The position numbers and the translations under genes are program-made. Of a stretch of 64,000 bases of DNA, positions 7,078 through 17,732 are shown in pieces. The notes under the pieces were generated by a model. It was not told the origin of the DNA and did no database searches. It saw nothing but the letters and a program-made list of their open reading frames with translations. Origin of the DNA: Streptomyces sp. NBC_00708 (GTDB lineage: Bacteria; Actinomycetota; Actinomycetes; Streptomycetales; Streptomycetaceae); the NCBI GenBank assembly GCA_036226585.1, contig CP108997.1, positions 992,001 through 1,056,000 of the forward strand, written 5' to 3'. Each line of letters starts with the position of its first letter. Position 1 is the stretch's first letter.

Positions 7078-8985
7078 ATGGGCTTCGGTACGCAGGGCGC
7101 ACAGGCCCCGGCCGACCTCGCGTGGCTGCGGGGCGTGGACGCCTACACGATGGGCGCCTATCCGCAGGCGGAGGAGGAGTTCCGGGCGGCCGTCCGGCAG
7201 GACCCCGGTATGGCGGACGCATGGCTCGGTCTGCACGCGCTGCGCGTCGACACGGCGTCGGCCCTGCTGCACATGCACCGCCACCGCGACCGCTTCGGTG
7301 AACAGCGCGGCCGCCACCGGCGCACGCTGAACTCCTGGTACTGGCTGGGCTGGTGGGTGCAGCCGGTCCTGGAGAGCCCGCGCGACCTGCTGCTGGCGCA
7401 CGCCTCGCACTGGCTGGACGGCCGCCATGTGGCCGAGCTGGACCGGGCGCTGGCCGCGCTGCCGCCGGTGGAGACGGATGCCCAGGTCCGCTTCCTGCAC
7501 GCCTGCCGCTCCTATCTGGTCAAGGACTGGGAGCAGCTCGTACGCCACACCGAGCAGCTGATCGACGATCCGATGCTCGGCATCGAGGCGGGGCTGTTCG
7601 GCGGGATGGCACGGGTGCGGCTGGAGATGTACGGGCAGGCCGAGCCGATGCTCGCGACGGCCCTGATGCGCTGCCGCAGCGAACAGCCGCAGCGCAAGGA
7701 GCTGCGCTACTGGCTGGCCCGCGCGCACGAGGGCACCGGCCGCAGTGCCGCGGCCCTGCCGCTGTACCGGGCCGTGCACCGGATCGACCCCGCCTTCATG
7801 GACACCTCCGCGCGTCTCGCGGCCATCGCGGACTACGACGGGCTCGACGGCACCGAGGACATCTCCGGGCTGGCAGCCGTGTCCCTGACCGGCATGGAGG
7901 CGGACGGGGTCTACGCGGAGGGCCTGGCGGAGTCCGCGCCGTCGCCGGGCGCCGAGCAGACGGACGGCCGGGAGCTGTCACCGGGCGGTGAGCCCGCCGA
8001 CCCGCCCGGCGTCGGGGTCTCCCCGTTGCCCGGCGGCGGCGTACGGGCGAAGGCCTCGGGGCCGGCGCAGCCCTTCCCGGCCGGGCCCAGCGACCCGGCG
8101 CTGCTGGCCGATGCGCTGGCCGAGCTGGAGCGGATGGTCGGTCTGGAGCCGGTGAAACGGCAGGTGAAGGCCCTGTCGGCGCAGCTGAACATGGCGCGGC
8201 TGCGGGCGGGCCAGGGGCTGCCCGTACAGCCACCGAAGCGGCACTTCGTCTTCTCCGGGCCGTCCGGCACCGGCAAGACGACGGTGGCCCGCATCCTGGG
8301 CCGGGTGTTCTACGCGCTGGGCCTGCTCGGCGGCGACCATCTGGTGGAGGCCCAACGGGCGGATCTGGTGGGCGAGTTCCTGGGCCAGACCGCGGTGAAG
8401 GCGAACGAGCTGATCGATTCGGCGCTGGGCGGGGTGCTGTTCGTCGACGAGGCGTACAGCCTCTCCAACACCGGGTACAGCAAGGGTGACGCGTACGGCG
8501 ACGAGGCCCTTCAGGTCCTGCTCAAGCGGGCGGAGGACAACCGGGACCATCTCGTCGTCATCCTGGCCGGCTATCCGGAGGGCATGGACCGGCTGCTGTC
8601 CACCAACCCCGGGCTCTCCTCGCGCTTCACCACCCGGGTGGACTTCCCCAGCTACCGGCCGCTGGAGCTCACCGCGATCGGCGAGGTGCTGGCCGCGGAG
8701 AACGGCGACGCCTGGGACGAGGAGTCACTGGAGGAGCTGCGTTCGATCAGCGGCCATGTCATCGGCCAGGGCTGGCTGGACGAGCTGGGCAACGGCCGCT
8801 TCCTGCGGACGCTGTACGAGAAGAGCTGCGCCTACCGCGATCTGCGGCTCTCCGGCTGTACGACGGTGCCGACCCGGGACGACCTGGCGACGCTGCGGCT
8901 GCCGGACCTGATGCAGGCGTACGGCGAGGTGCTGTCGGGGCGCGGGCCGGTCGGCCGGGGGCAGCAGGAACCGCCGGGCATGTGA
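7078..8985 (+). CDS. CbxX/EccA-like AAA+ ATPase with TPR N-terminus
   Basis: A 635-residue cytosolic ATPase. The ATG at 7078 follows GGGGGA closely; a GTG at 7066 with its own GGGGG is a possible alternative. Residues about 1-260 are helical TPR-like repeats. Residues 265-325 are a low-complexity Gly/Pro linker. The AAA+ module starts near residue 340 with GPSGTGKTT (Lys400), then a Walker B strand LFVDEAYSL (about 457) and sensor residues. This domain order matches the CbxX/CfqX family and EccA of type VII secretion. No other ESX genes (EccB-E, WXG100) are in the window, so a secretion role here is unproven. Transcribed alone, with a strong hairpin just after the stop. Confidence 0.85.
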   Translation: MGFGTQGAQAPADLAWLRGVDAYTMGAYPQAEEEFRAAVRQDPGMADAWLGLHALRVDTASALLHMHRHRDRFGEQRGRHRRTLNSWYWLGWWVQPVLESPRDLLLAHASHWLDGRHVAELDRALAALPPVETDAQVRFLHACRSYLVKDWEQLVRHTEQLIDDPMLGIEAGLFGGMARVRLEMYGQAEPMLATALMRCRSEQPQRKELRYWLARAHEGTGRSAAALPLYRAVHRIDPAFMDTSARLAAIADYDGLDGTEDISGLAAVSLTGMEADGVYAEGLAESAPSPGAEQTDGRELSPGGEPADPPGVGVSPLPGGGVRAKASGPAQPFPAGPSDPALLADALAELERMVGLEPVKRQVKALSAQLNMARLRAGQGLPVQPPKRHFVFSGPSGTGKTTVARILGRVFYALGLLGGDHLVEAQRADLVGEFLGQTAVKANELIDSALGGVLFVDEAYSLSNTGYSKGDAYGDEALQVLLKRAEDNRDHLVVILAGYPEGMDRLLSTNPGLSSRFTTRVDFPSYRPLELTAIGEVLAAENGDAWDEESLEELRSISGHVIGQGWLDELGNGRFLRTLYEKSCAYRDLRLSGCTTVPTRDDLATLRLPDLMQAYGEVLSGRGPVGRGQQEPPGM

Positions 8986-8992
8986 ACAGCGG

Positions 8993-9024
8993 CCCCGGCC
9001 GCCGGAAACCTCCGGCGGCCGGGG
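8993..9024. terminator. Bidirectional terminator after the AAA+ gene and CNNM gene
   Basis: CCCCGGCCGCCGGA and its exact complement form a 14-base perfect stem around a 4-base loop (AACC). It sits between two convergent genes, 8 bases after one stop and 7 from the other, so it can end both transcripts. Confidence 0.8.
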
Positions 9025-9030
9025 TGCGGC

Positions 9031-10128
9031 TCAGCCGACCAGGGCGCCCGCCCCGTCCGGGTCCGCCGTCCGCTCCTCCGTACGGCGCGGCTCCGCCACC
9101 CGGTGCGCCGGGTCGCGCACCTCGCCGACCAGCGTCTCCAGGACGTCCTCCATCGCGACCAGGCCGAGCACCCGGCCCGAGGCGTCGGCGACCTGGGCGA
9201 GGTGCGTGGCGGCGCGGCGCATCACGGTAAGGGCGTCGTCCAGCGGGAGTTCGGCCCGTACGGTCGCCATCGGGCGCCACAGCTGCTGCGGCACCGCCCG
9301 CTCACCGTCCTCCAGGTCGAGGACGTCCTTGACGTGCAGGTAGCCCATGAAGGGCCCGCCGCCCTCGGCGCAGACCGGGAAGCGCGAGAAGCCCGTGCGG
9401 ACCGTCAGCTCCTCGATCCGGCGCGGGGTGACGGAGGGGTCCACCGTCACCAGGGCGGCCCGGCGCAGCAGCACGTCGGTGACGGGCCTGCTGCCCAGCT
9501 CCAACGCGTCCTCCAGCCGTTCCTGCGCCTCGGGTTCGATGAGACCGGCCTGCCCGGAGTCCTCGACCAGACGGTTGAGCTGCTCGCTCGTGAAGACGGC
9601 CTCCACCTCGTCCTTCGGTTCGACGCCGAAGAGGCGGAGCACCAGCCGGGCGCAGGCGCCGAGCGCCGCGGTGACCGGCCGGCAGAGCCGGGCGAAGCCG
9701 ACGAGGCCGGGGCTGAGCCAGAGCGCGGTCTTCTCCGGCGCGGCCATCGCCAGGTTCTTCGGGACCATCTCGCCGATGACGAGGTGGAGGAAGACGACGA
9801 GGACGAGCGCCAGCACGTAACCGAGCGGGTGGATCAGCCCTTCGGGCAGGTGCACGGCGGCGAAGACCGGCTCCAGGAGGTGGGCGACGGTGGGTTCGGC
9901 GACGGCTCCCAGGGTCAGGGAGCAGACGGTGATGCCGAACTGGGCCGCCGCCATCATCCGGGGCAGGTTCTCCAGGCCGTACATCACCTGGCGGGCGCGG
10001 CCCGAACCGGCCGCGGCGAGGGGTTCGACCTGGCTGCGGCGCACGGAGACGAGGGAGAACTCCGCGCCGACGAAGAAGCCGTTCGCCAGGACCAGGAGTG
10101 CGGCGAAGAGCAGTTGCACGAGACTCAT
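9031..10128 (-). CDS. CNNM/HlyC-type membrane protein (DUF21-CBS), short form
   Basis: A 365-residue protein of the hemolysin C/CorC family. Residues 1-190 form the CNNM (DUF21) transmembrane domain, beginning with the diagnostic LVLANGFFVGAEFSLVSVRR. A paired CBS domain follows at about 200-330. The CorC_HlyC domain usually found at the C-terminus is absent, and the last 35 residues are polar and disordered. Family knowledge: CNNM proteins are linked to Mg2+/Na+ or other divalent ion transport; "hemolysin" is a historical label. The start ATG overlaps the stop of the longer paralogue upstream (ATGA), so the two are translationally coupled and may act together. Confidence 0.9.
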   Translation of the reverse strand: MSLVQLLFAALLVLANGFFVGAEFSLVSVRRSQVEPLAAAGSGRARQVMYGLENLPRMMAAAQFGITVCSLTLGAVAEPTVAHLLEPVFAAVHLPEGLIHPLGYVLALVLVVFLHLVIGEMVPKNLAMAAPEKTALWLSPGLVGFARLCRPVTAALGACARLVLRLFGVEPKDEVEAVFTSEQLNRLVEDSGQAGLIEPEAQERLEDALELGSRPVTDVLLRRAALVTVDPSVTPRRIEELTVRTGFSRFPVCAEGGGPFMGYLHVKDVLDLEDGERAVPQQLWRPMATVRAELPLDDALTVMRRAATHLAQVADASGRVLGLVAMEDVLETLVGEVRDPAHRVAEPRRTEERTADPDGAGALVG

Positions 10129-11501
10129 CGCGCCGCCTCCAGAACGGCCGGCTCCGGGGCGTCCGCGCCGCGGACCTCGGCGCCGGGGACCTCCGCCGCG
10201 CGTACGAAGCGGACCTTCTCGGCGCGGTAGTGGCCGACCTGGCGGACCGCGATCCGCCAGCCGGGGAGCTCGGCCCGGTCGCCGGGCGCGGGGATGCGGC
10301 CCAGCAGGTCGGCGACGAGCCCGGCGACGGTCTCGTAGGGGCCGTCGGGCACGTCGAGTCCTATGCGGCGCAGGGTGAGGACGCGGCAGCTGCCCTCGGC
10401 GTCCCAGGCGGGCCTGCCGTCCTCGGGCGGGGCGGGGGCCAGCTCGGGGCGGTCGGCGCCCTCGGCGTCGTGCTCGTCGCGGACCTCGCCGACGAGCTCC
10501 TCGATGATGTCCTCCAGGGTGACGACGCCGGCGGTGCCGCCGTACTCGTCGACGACGACGGCGATCGGCTGCTCCTTGCGCAGCCGCTGGAGCAGCTGTT
10601 CGACGGGCAGCGTCTCCGGCACCAGGAGCGGCGGCACGGCGATCCGGCCCGCGGTGGTGCGCAGCCGGTCGGCGGCCGGGACGGCGAGGGCGTCCTTGAG
10701 GTGGATCATGCCGACGACCTCGTCGATGCGCTCCCGGTAGACGGGGAAGCGGGACAGGCCGGTGGCACGGGTGAGGTTGAGGACGTCCGCGGCGGTGGCG
10801 GAGGTCTGCAGGGCGCTGACCTTCACGCGCGGGGTCATCACGTGCTGGGCGGTGAGCCCGGCGAGCGACAGGGTCCGCACGAAGAGGTCGGCGGTGTCCT
10901 GTTCGAGGGTGCCCGCCTCGGCGGAGTGCCGGGCGAGGGAGACCAGCTCACCGGGGGTGCGGGCGGAGGCCAGCTCCTCGGTGGGCTCGACGCCGAGGAG
11001 GCGTACGAGCCGGTTGGCCGCGGTGTTCAGGGCGCCGATGACCGGCCGGAAGAGGCGGGTGAAGCGGGCCTGCGGTCCGGCGACGAACCGGGCGACCGTG
11101 AGCGGGCGGGAGACCGCCCAGTTCTTCGGGACGAGTTCGCCGATGACCATCTGGACGGCGGCGGCGAGCAGCATGCCGGCCACCACGCTGACGGTCGGGA
11201 TCGCGCCGTCGGGCAGCCCGGTCAGGGCGAGGGGTCCGTCCAGCAGCTGGGCGAGCGCCGGCTCGGCGAGCATGCCGACCACCAGGGAGGTGATGGTGAT
11301 GCCGAGCTGGGTGCCGGAGAGCTGGAAGGAGAGTTCGCGCAGGGCGTCGACGACGGTGCGGGCCCGCCGGTCGCCCTCGGCGGCGGCGCGCTCGGCGTCC
11401 GCGCGTTCCACGGTGACGAGCCCGAATTCGGCCGCCACGAAGAAGCCGTTGGCGAGGATGAGAAGGAATGCCGCGCTGAGCAGCAAGAGGGGGGTTGTCA
11501 T
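10125..11501 (-). CDS. CNNM/HlyC-type membrane protein (DUF21-CBS-CorC), full length
   Basis: A 458-residue paralogue of the next gene. The order is CNNM transmembrane domain (about 1-195, again with ILANGFFVAAEFGLV), CBS pair (about 205-335, containing DEYGGTAGVVTLEDI), then a C-terminal CorC_HlyC domain (about 350-435) that binds small ligands in relatives. The CNNM domain keeps the inner acidic and polar residues of this family. Likely role: inner-membrane ion (Mg2+-type) transport or its regulation. The first gene of a two-gene operon; its stop overlaps the partner's start. Start ATG at 11501, with a GGGG-type ribosome-binding site (AGAGGGGGGTTGTC) just before. Confidence 0.9.
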   Translation of the reverse strand: MTTPLLLLSAAFLLILANGFFVAAEFGLVTVERADAERAAAEGDRRARTVVDALRELSFQLSGTQLGITITSLVVGMLAEPALAQLLDGPLALTGLPDGAIPTVSVVAGMLLAAAVQMVIGELVPKNWAVSRPLTVARFVAGPQARFTRLFRPVIGALNTAANRLVRLLGVEPTEELASARTPGELVSLARHSAEAGTLEQDTADLFVRTLSLAGLTAQHVMTPRVKVSALQTSATAADVLNLTRATGLSRFPVYRERIDEVVGMIHLKDALAVPAADRLRTTAGRIAVPPLLVPETLPVEQLLQRLRKEQPIAVVVDEYGGTAGVVTLEDIIEELVGEVRDEHDAEGADRPELAPAPPEDGRPAWDAEGSCRVLTLRRIGLDVPDGPYETVAGLVADLLGRIPAPGDRAELPGWRIAVRQVGHYRAEKVRFVRAAEVPGAEVRGADAPEPAVLEAAR

Positions 11502-11589
11502 GCCGCCGCCTCCGCGGAGGGGGCGGCGCAGGTACTACCGGACGATCCGTCCATTGCTGGAGGGAGTCACTCCTCGGGTCGCAGGAAAA

Positions 11590-11622
11590 GCCCCGCCGGC
11601 CGCGTGGGCCTTTGGGCGGGGC
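11590..11622 (-). terminator. Possible hairpin between PH-domain gene and CNNM operon
   Basis: GCCCCGCC (11590-11597) and GGCGGGGC (11615-11622) form an 8-base stem with a 17-base loop, 65 bases after the PH-domain stop. It is weaker than the other terminators here. It could end the upstream transcript or be a leader structure for the CNNM genes. Confidence 0.35.
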
Positions 11623-11687
11623 GGGGCGCGCACGGGGCGCCGCCGCCCTCCAGAGTAATCAACGGGAGGCCGTACGGGGGAGGGGGC

Positions 11688-12152
11688 TCAGCCGTTGTCG
11701 GCGCCCGTGCCGTGGTTCTCGGCGAGGGCCCGCAGGGCCCGTGCGTCCTGGATGGCCCGCTGCTTGGCGATGCCGGGCTGGATGCCGAGGGCGGGCATGC
11801 TGGTGCCGTCGCTGAGGTCGAGGAAGACCCACGGATCCCCCACCCGCAGGTTGACGCGGACGATCTGCGCCCAGGAGAGGCGCCGGGTGCGCGTGAGGTT
11901 GACCACTGTCACGCCCTCCTCGTCCGCGACGACCTTGGGGCGGCTGAGCAGCGCCAGGACGCCGAAGAAGAGCAGCGCGGTGAAAACGAAGCTGACCCGC
12001 TCTCCCCCGCTGAGCTGTTCGAGGGTGAAGGCGACGACGGTGATGACGGCGAACATCGCCGCTCCGACGGTCAGCAGGACCACCCGGGTGCGGGTCGGCC
12101 GGAAGGTGACCGGCAGGGCCGGGAGGCCGGGCGGGGGTGTGGGGGCTGACAT
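11688..12152 (-). CDS. PH-domain membrane protein
   Basis: A 154-residue protein with two adjacent transmembrane helices (about residues 25-47 and 52-68), then a bacterial PH-like domain (about 75-140). The motif LSWAQIVRVNLRVGD and the strand VFLDLSDG are characteristic of this family, which is widely annotated as "PH domain-containing" in Streptomyces. Function unknown. It lies 23 bases downstream of hisG on the same strand and could share its transcript. The N-terminus is Pro-rich and cytosolic. Confidence 0.8.
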   Translation of the reverse strand: MSAPTPPPGLPALPVTFRPTRTRVVLLTVGAAMFAVITVVAFTLEQLSGGERVSFVFTALLFFGVLALLSRPKVVADEEGVTVVNLTRTRRLSWAQIVRVNLRVGDPWVFLDLSDGTSMPALGIQPGIAKQRAIQDARALRALAENHGTGADNG

Positions 12153-12175
12153 CGTGCTCTTCTTCCGTCCCGCCG

Positions 12176-13024
12176 TCAGAGCCGGCAGGCGTGGATCGCG
12201 GTGGTGAGGATGGCGCGGGCGCCCAGGTCGTACAGGTCGTCCATGATCCGCTGCGCCTCGGCGGCGGCGACCATGGAGCGGACGGCGACCCAGCCCTCGT
12301 GGTGCAGCGGGGAGATGGTCGGCGATTCCAGGCCCGGCGTGAGGGCGACGGCGCGCTCCAGGTGCTCGACGCGGCAGTCGTAGTCCATCATCACGTAGCT
12401 GCGGGCCACCAGGACGCCCTGGAGGCGGCGCAGGAACTGCTGGACCTTGGGCTCGTCGCCGGGGGCGCCGGTGCGCCGGATGACGACGGCCTCGGAGGTC
12501 ATGATGGGTTCGCCGATGACTTCGAGGCCGGCGTTGCGCAGGCTGGTGCCGGTCTCGACGACGTCCGCGATGACCTGGGCGACGCCGAGTTCGATGGCGG
12601 TCTCGACGGCGCCGTCGAGGTGGACGACGGAGGCGTCGACACCGGACTCGGCAAGGTGCTTGGCGACGATGCCCTCGTAGGAGGTGGCGATCGTCAGGCC
12701 GCCGAAGTCCGCGGGGTCCGTGACGGTGCCGGGCTTGGTGGCGTAGCGGAAGGTGGAGCGGGCGAAGCCGAGCTGGAGGATCTCCTCGGCCTCGGCGCCG
12801 GAGTCCAGCAGCAGGTCGCGGCCGGTGATGCCGATGTCGAGGCGGCCCGAGCTGACGTAGATGGCGATGTCGCGGGGGCGCAGGTAGAAGAACTCGACCT
12901 CGTTGGCGGGGTCGACGAGGACGAGTTCCTTCGACTCCTTGCGCTGCTTGTAGCCCGCCTCATGGAGCATCGCCATCGCAGGCCCGGAGATAGCACCCTT
13001 GTTGGGGACGGCGATGCGCAGCAT
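12176..13024 (-). CDS. hisG: ATP phosphoribosyltransferase
   Basis: Catalyses the first step of histidine biosynthesis: ATP plus PRPP gives phosphoribosyl-ATP. At 282 residues it is the long form with a C-terminal regulatory (histidine feedback) domain. It begins MLRIAVPNKGAI, with the substrate motif GITGRDLL and the PRPP-binding region ATSYEGIVAKHL. The C-terminal stretch ESPTISPLHHEGWVAVRSM is typical of actinobacterial HisG. It follows hisE after 63 bases. The two his genes sit directly behind the riboflavin genes, while the other his genes are elsewhere. The hisE-hisG pair may be co-transcribed with the upstream rib operon. Confidence 0.96.
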   Translation of the reverse strand: MLRIAVPNKGAISGPAMAMLHEAGYKQRKESKELVLVDPANEVEFFYLRPRDIAIYVSSGRLDIGITGRDLLLDSGAEAEEILQLGFARSTFRYATKPGTVTDPADFGGLTIATSYEGIVAKHLAESGVDASVVHLDGAVETAIELGVAQVIADVVETGTSLRNAGLEVIGEPIMTSEAVVIRRTGAPGDEPKVQQFLRRLQGVLVARSYVMMDYDCRVEHLERAVALTPGLESPTISPLHHEGWVAVRSMVAAAEAQRIMDDLYDLGARAILTTAIHACRL

Positions 13025-13087
13025 GAGGTCGGGTTTCCTTTGCGAAAGGTGTGGCGGGATGACGTACGGGAGCGTGCGGGGCCTTGC

Positions 13088-13360
13088 TCAGAGGTGGGCG
13101 TAGACGTCGTCGAGGGAGATCCCGCGCGCGACCATCATCACCTGGACGTGGTACAGCAGCTGCGAGATCTCCTCGGCGGCGGCGTCCTTGCTCTCGTGCT
13201 CGGCGGCCATCCAGACTTCGGCGGCCTCCTCGACGACCTTCTTGCCGATGGCATGGACCCCCTTGTCCACCAGCTCGGCGGTGCGGGAGGTGGAGGGGTC
13301 GCCGTTGGCGGCCTTGAGCTGCAGCTCGGCGAAGAGCTCTTCGAAGGTTTTGTTCGCCAT
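13088..13360 (-). CDS. hisE: Phosphoribosyl-ATP pyrophosphatase
   Basis: A 90-residue all-alpha NTP-pyrophosphohydrolase that converts phosphoribosyl-ATP to phosphoribosyl-AMP in the second step of histidine synthesis. The ATG at 13360 gives the standard length and the usual [13 protein letters not shown] start; the longer frame upstream is a read-through of the spacer. The metal-binding MazG-like motif [12 protein letters not shown] and the later EISQLLYH segment are present. It lies between ribH (34 bases upstream) and hisG. The HisI function is not fused here, so a separate cyclohydrolase must exist elsewhere. Confidence 0.96.
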   Translation of the reverse strand: MANKTFEELFAELQLKAANGDPSTSRTAELVDKGVHAIGKKVVEEAAEVWMAAEHESKDAAAEEISQLLYHVQVMMVARGISLDDVYAHL

Positions 13361-13394
13361 GATGTGCTCAGAATACGGGGTGCCGGGCCCGCAC

Positions 13395-13880
13395 TCAGCG
13401 CCAGGGTTCGCTGACCGAGCGCAGTGTGGCGGCGGTCGCCACGGCGGCGGTGACCGCTTCGTGCCCCTTGTCCTCGTTGGACCCTTCGATGCCCGCGCGG
13501 TCGAGTGCCTGCTCCTCGGTGTCACAGGTGAGGACGCCGAAGCCGACCGGGACGCCGGTGTCGACGGCGACCTGGGTGAGGCCGTTGGTGACGCCGTGGG
13601 ACACGTATTCGAAGTGCGGGGTGCCGCCGCGGATGATCACGCCGAGGGCGACGATCGCGTCGTACCCGCGTCCGGCGAGCACCTTGGCGACGACCGGGAG
13701 CTCGAAGCTGCCGGGGACCCGCAGCAGGGTCGGCTCGTCGATGCCCAGCTCGTGCAGGGCGCGCAGCGCGCCGTCGACGAGTCCGTCCATGACCTTCTCG
13801 TGCCACTGTGCGGCGACGACCGCCACACGGAGGTCACCGCAGTTGCGTACGGACAGTTCGGGTGCGCCCTTGCCGCTCAT
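13395..13880 (-). CDS. ribH: 6,7-dimethyl-8-ribityllumazine synthase
   Basis: Condenses 5-amino-6-ribitylamino-uracil with dihydroxybutanone phosphate to form lumazine, the penultimate step to riboflavin. The 161-residue length fits icosahedral or pentameric lumazine synthases. Visible motifs include [12 protein letters not shown] (phosphate region), [16 protein letters not shown] with the catalytic His, and the C-terminal segment [15 protein letters not shown]. Last rib gene of the operon, 40 bases after ribBA and 34 before hisE. Expression should follow the FMN riboswitch far upstream. Confidence 0.96.
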   Translation of the reverse strand: MSGKGAPELSVRNCGDLRVAVVAAQWHEKVMDGLVDGALRALHELGIDEPTLLRVPGSFELPVVAKVLAGRGYDAIVALGVIIRGGTPHFEYVSHGVTNGLTQVAVDTGVPVGFGVLTCDTEEQALDRAGIEGSNEDKGHEAVTAAVATAATLRSVSEPWR

Positions 13881-13920
13881 GTCTCTCCTGGCTTCTCTGT
13901 ACGGGTGACTGCTGGTGGTG

Positions 13921-15215
<1,295 letters not shown>

Positions 15216-15219
<4 letters not shown>

Positions 15220-15860
15220 GCCGTGGCTCCTTCCAGAGCGGGTGTCCGCGTACGCAGCCACCAGTCGCGCATGCCCCACAGGACGAGGGCCCCGTAGACG
15301 ACGTAGATCAGACCGGAGAAGGCGAGGCCGCTGTGGAAGTTCAGCGGGACGCCGACCAGGTCGACGAGCAGCCAGGCGAACCAGAACTCGACCATGCCGC
15401 GGGCCTGGGCGAGCATGGCGACCAGGGTGCCCGCGAAGATGTAGGCGTCCGCCCACGGGCTCCAGGACAGCGAGGGGAAAGCGGTGAACAGGCCGCCCAC
15501 CGCGAGGGTGCCGAGGGCGGCGCCGCCGACCAGGTAGCCGCGTTCGCGCCAGGTGGCGAAGCGGACCGCTATGGAGCCGTCCTGTGCCTGCTGCCGGCCC
15601 CGGGTCCACTGCTGCCAGCCCCAGACGGCGACCGCGATGACGATGACCTGCTTGCCGACGCTGCCGGCCTGCTGGACGGAGACATTGGCGGCGACCAGGA
15701 CGACGCCGGACAGGAGCTGGGCGGGCCAGGTCCAGATCGAGCGCAGCCAGCCGAGCGCGAGGGCGATCAGGCCGACGGTGTTGCCGATCATGTCGGACCA
15801 GATGATGTGCTGGTCGAGGACGGTGAAGGCCTCGGAGTTCAGCCAGTGCAGGGCGCTCAC
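15216..15860 (-). CDS. ribM: Riboflavin transporter RibM (PnuC family)
   Basis: A 214-residue integral membrane protein with about seven hydrophobic helices. It has the PnuC-family Trp-rich elements [10 protein letters not shown] and WGWQQWTRG, and the later [17 protein letters not shown]. PnuC proteins take up nicotinamide riboside by facilitated diffusion. Family members inside riboflavin operons, as here between ribE and ribBA, are RibM-type riboflavin carriers. The assignment rests on context. The GTG start overlaps the ribE stop, and its own stop overlaps the ribBA start, so it is tightly coupled at both ends. FMN-riboswitch control would let the cell import riboflavin when FMN is low. 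Confidence 0.88.
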
Positions 15861-16474
15861 TTCGCCTCCTCCCCGGCCTCCGGCGCGGCGTTGCCGAGCA
15901 GCCGCTCGACGTACTTCGCGATGACGTCCACTTCGAGGTTGACCGGGTCGCCCGGTCCCTTGATGCCGAGCGTGGTCAGCGCGAGGGTGGTGGGGATGAG
16001 GCTGATGGTGAAGGAGTCCGGTCCGGCGTCCACCACGGTCAGGCTGACGCCGTCCACGGTGATCGAGCCCTTCTCCACCACGTACCGGGTGAGGGCCGCC
16101 GGGAGCGAGATCTTCACGATCTCCCAGTTCTCGGAGGGCCGGCGCTCCAGGATGCGGCCGGTGCCGTCGACGTGGCCCTGGACGATGTGGCCGCCGAGCC
16201 GCCCGCCGAGCGCCATGGGGCGTTCCAGGTTGACGCGGGAGCCGGTCGTCAGGGCGCCGAGGCTGGAGCGGTTCAGGGTCTCGGCCATCACATCGGCGGT
16301 GAACTCGTGCTCGCCGAGCTCCACGACGGTCAGGCAGACGCCGTTCACGGCGATCGAGTCCCCGTGCTTGGCGCCCTCGGTGACGACGGGGCCGCGCAGA
16401 CGGAAGCGGGAGGCGTCGTCGAGGTGCTCGACGGCGGTGACCTCACCCAGTTCTTCGACAATTCCGGTGAACAC
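15857..16474 (-). CDS. ribE: Riboflavin synthase
   Basis: Dismutates two lumazine molecules to give riboflavin and a pyrimidinedione. The 205-residue protein consists of the expected two tandem lumazine-binding barrels. The first begins [12 protein letters not shown] and contains [13 protein letters not shown]. The second repeats it as [17 protein letters not shown]. The GTG start directly abuts the ribD stop (TGA then GTG), and its stop overlaps the ribM start. Symbols ribE and ribC are both used for this enzyme. Confidence 0.96.
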   Translation of the reverse strand: MFTGIVEELGEVTAVEHLDDASRFRLRGPVVTEGAKHGDSIAVNGVCLTVVELGEHEFTADVMAETLNRSSLGALTTGSRVNLERPMALGGRLGGHIVQGHVDGTGRILERRPSENWEIVKISLPAALTRYVVEKGSITVDGVSLTVVDAGPDSFTISLIPTTLALTTLGIKGPGDPVNLEVDVIAKYVERLLGNAAPEAGEEAK

Positions 16475-17575
16475 TCAGTTTTCCTTCCGGGCGTGGCCGG
16501 GAACGGCGGTGACGCGCAGATCGGGGCCGATGCGGACGGTCTCCGTCACATCGAGGCGCAACGCCTCGGCGAGGGTGGGGATTCCGGCGTCGGCGAGGGC
16601 GGCGGGGCCCGCGCCGAGGAGGACGGGGGCGAGATAGCCGACGACCTTGTCGACGAGTCCCGCGGCGACGAAGGCACCGGCCAGGACCGGGCCCCCTTCG
16701 AGGAGTACGGAGCGCACGCCGCGCGCGTGGAGGGCGGCGAGCAGGGCGGCCAGGTCCAGGCCGGACCCGCCGTGGGCGCGCGGGAGGCGCAGGACGGCCT
16801 CGTCGGGCAGGTGGCGGGCGTCGGCGTCCTCGGCGACCGCGACCAGGGTGGGCGCGGAGGCGTCGAGGACCCGGGCGCCGGGCCGTACGACGGTGGCGCG
16901 GGTGTCGACGACGACCCGCAGGGGCTGGACAGCGCCGTCGATGCCGCGCACCCCGAGCTGGGGGTCGTCGGCGCGGGCGGTGCCGGAGCCGACGACGACC
17001 GCGTCCGCCTCGGCGCGCAGCCGGTGGACGTCGGCGCGGGACTCGGCGGAGCTGATCCAGCGGCTGGTGGCGTCGGCGGCGGCGACCCGGCCGTCCAGGC
17101 TGGCCGCGTACTTCCAGGTGACGTGCGGGCGGCCCCGGCGCACCGAGGTGAGCCAGGCGGCGTTGCCCGCCTCGGCCTCGTCGGCGAGGAGGCCCGCCTC
17201 GGCCCGGACACCGGCGGCGCGCAGGGTCTCGGCACCGCCGGTGGCCTGCGGATTCGGGTCGCCGACCGCGTAGACGACCCGGGCGACGCCGGCCTCGATG
17301 AGCGCCTGGGCACAGGGGCCGGTCCGGCCGGTGTGGTTACAAGGTTCGAGGGTGACGTAGGCGGTCCCGCCGCGGGCCCGGTCGCCGGCCGCGCGCAGGG
17401 CGTGGATCTCGGCGTGCGGGCCGCCGGCGCGCTGGTGGAAGCCCTCGCCCGCGGTCTGACCGGCGGCGTCGAGGACGACGCAGCCGACGACGGGGTTGGG
17501 GCTGGTGGAGCCGAGACCGCGGGCGGCGAGCGCGATGGCTCGGCGCATGGCGGTGGTGTCGGCTGCGGTGTCCAC
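16475..17575 (-). CDS. ribD: Bifunctional riboflavin deaminase-reductase
   Basis: Performs the deamination and side-chain reduction steps after GTP cyclohydrolase II. From the GTG at 17575 the protein has 366 residues. The N-terminal cytidine-deaminase-like zinc site is complete (His54-Ala-Glu56, Cys79, Cys88 in the PC..C pattern). The C-terminal half (about 150-360) is the DHFR-like reductase with GRVAAADATSRWIS. The start is fixed by AGGAGG five bases upstream; the frame upstream of it is the riboswitch leader. First gene of the rib operon. Confidence 0.96.
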   Translation of the reverse strand: MDTAADTTAMRRAIALAARGLGSTSPNPVVGCVVLDAAGQTAGEGFHQRAGGPHAEIHALRAAGDRARGGTAYVTLEPCNHTGRTGPCAQALIEAGVARVVYAVGDPNPQATGGAETLRAAGVRAEAGLLADEAEAGNAAWLTSVRRGRPHVTWKYAASLDGRVAAADATSRWISSAESRADVHRLRAEADAVVVGSGTARADDPQLGVRGIDGAVQPLRVVVDTRATVVRPGARVLDASAPTLVAVAEDADARHLPDEAVLRLPRAHGGSGLDLAALLAALHARGVRSVLLEGGPVLAGAFVAAGLVDKVVGYLAPVLLGAGPAALADAGIPTLAEALRLDVTETVRIGPDLRVTAVPGHARKEN

Positions 17576-17732
17576 CGGGTCCTCCTGCCTCTTCGGGCAC
17601 GGACTCCGGGGCCTGTCGATGACGACAGAAGAAGCGGGAACGCACGACAGGGACGCCGGAAGCCGGAAAACACGGATGGTCCGGTGGTCCGGAATCCATC
17701 CGCCGACGGCGGCGTACCCGCGAAACGGCCCG

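Noticed and set aside
7078..8985. Type VII secretion cluster
   Set aside because: The EccA-like ATPase stands alone; no EccB-E, mycosin or WXG100 genes are nearby.
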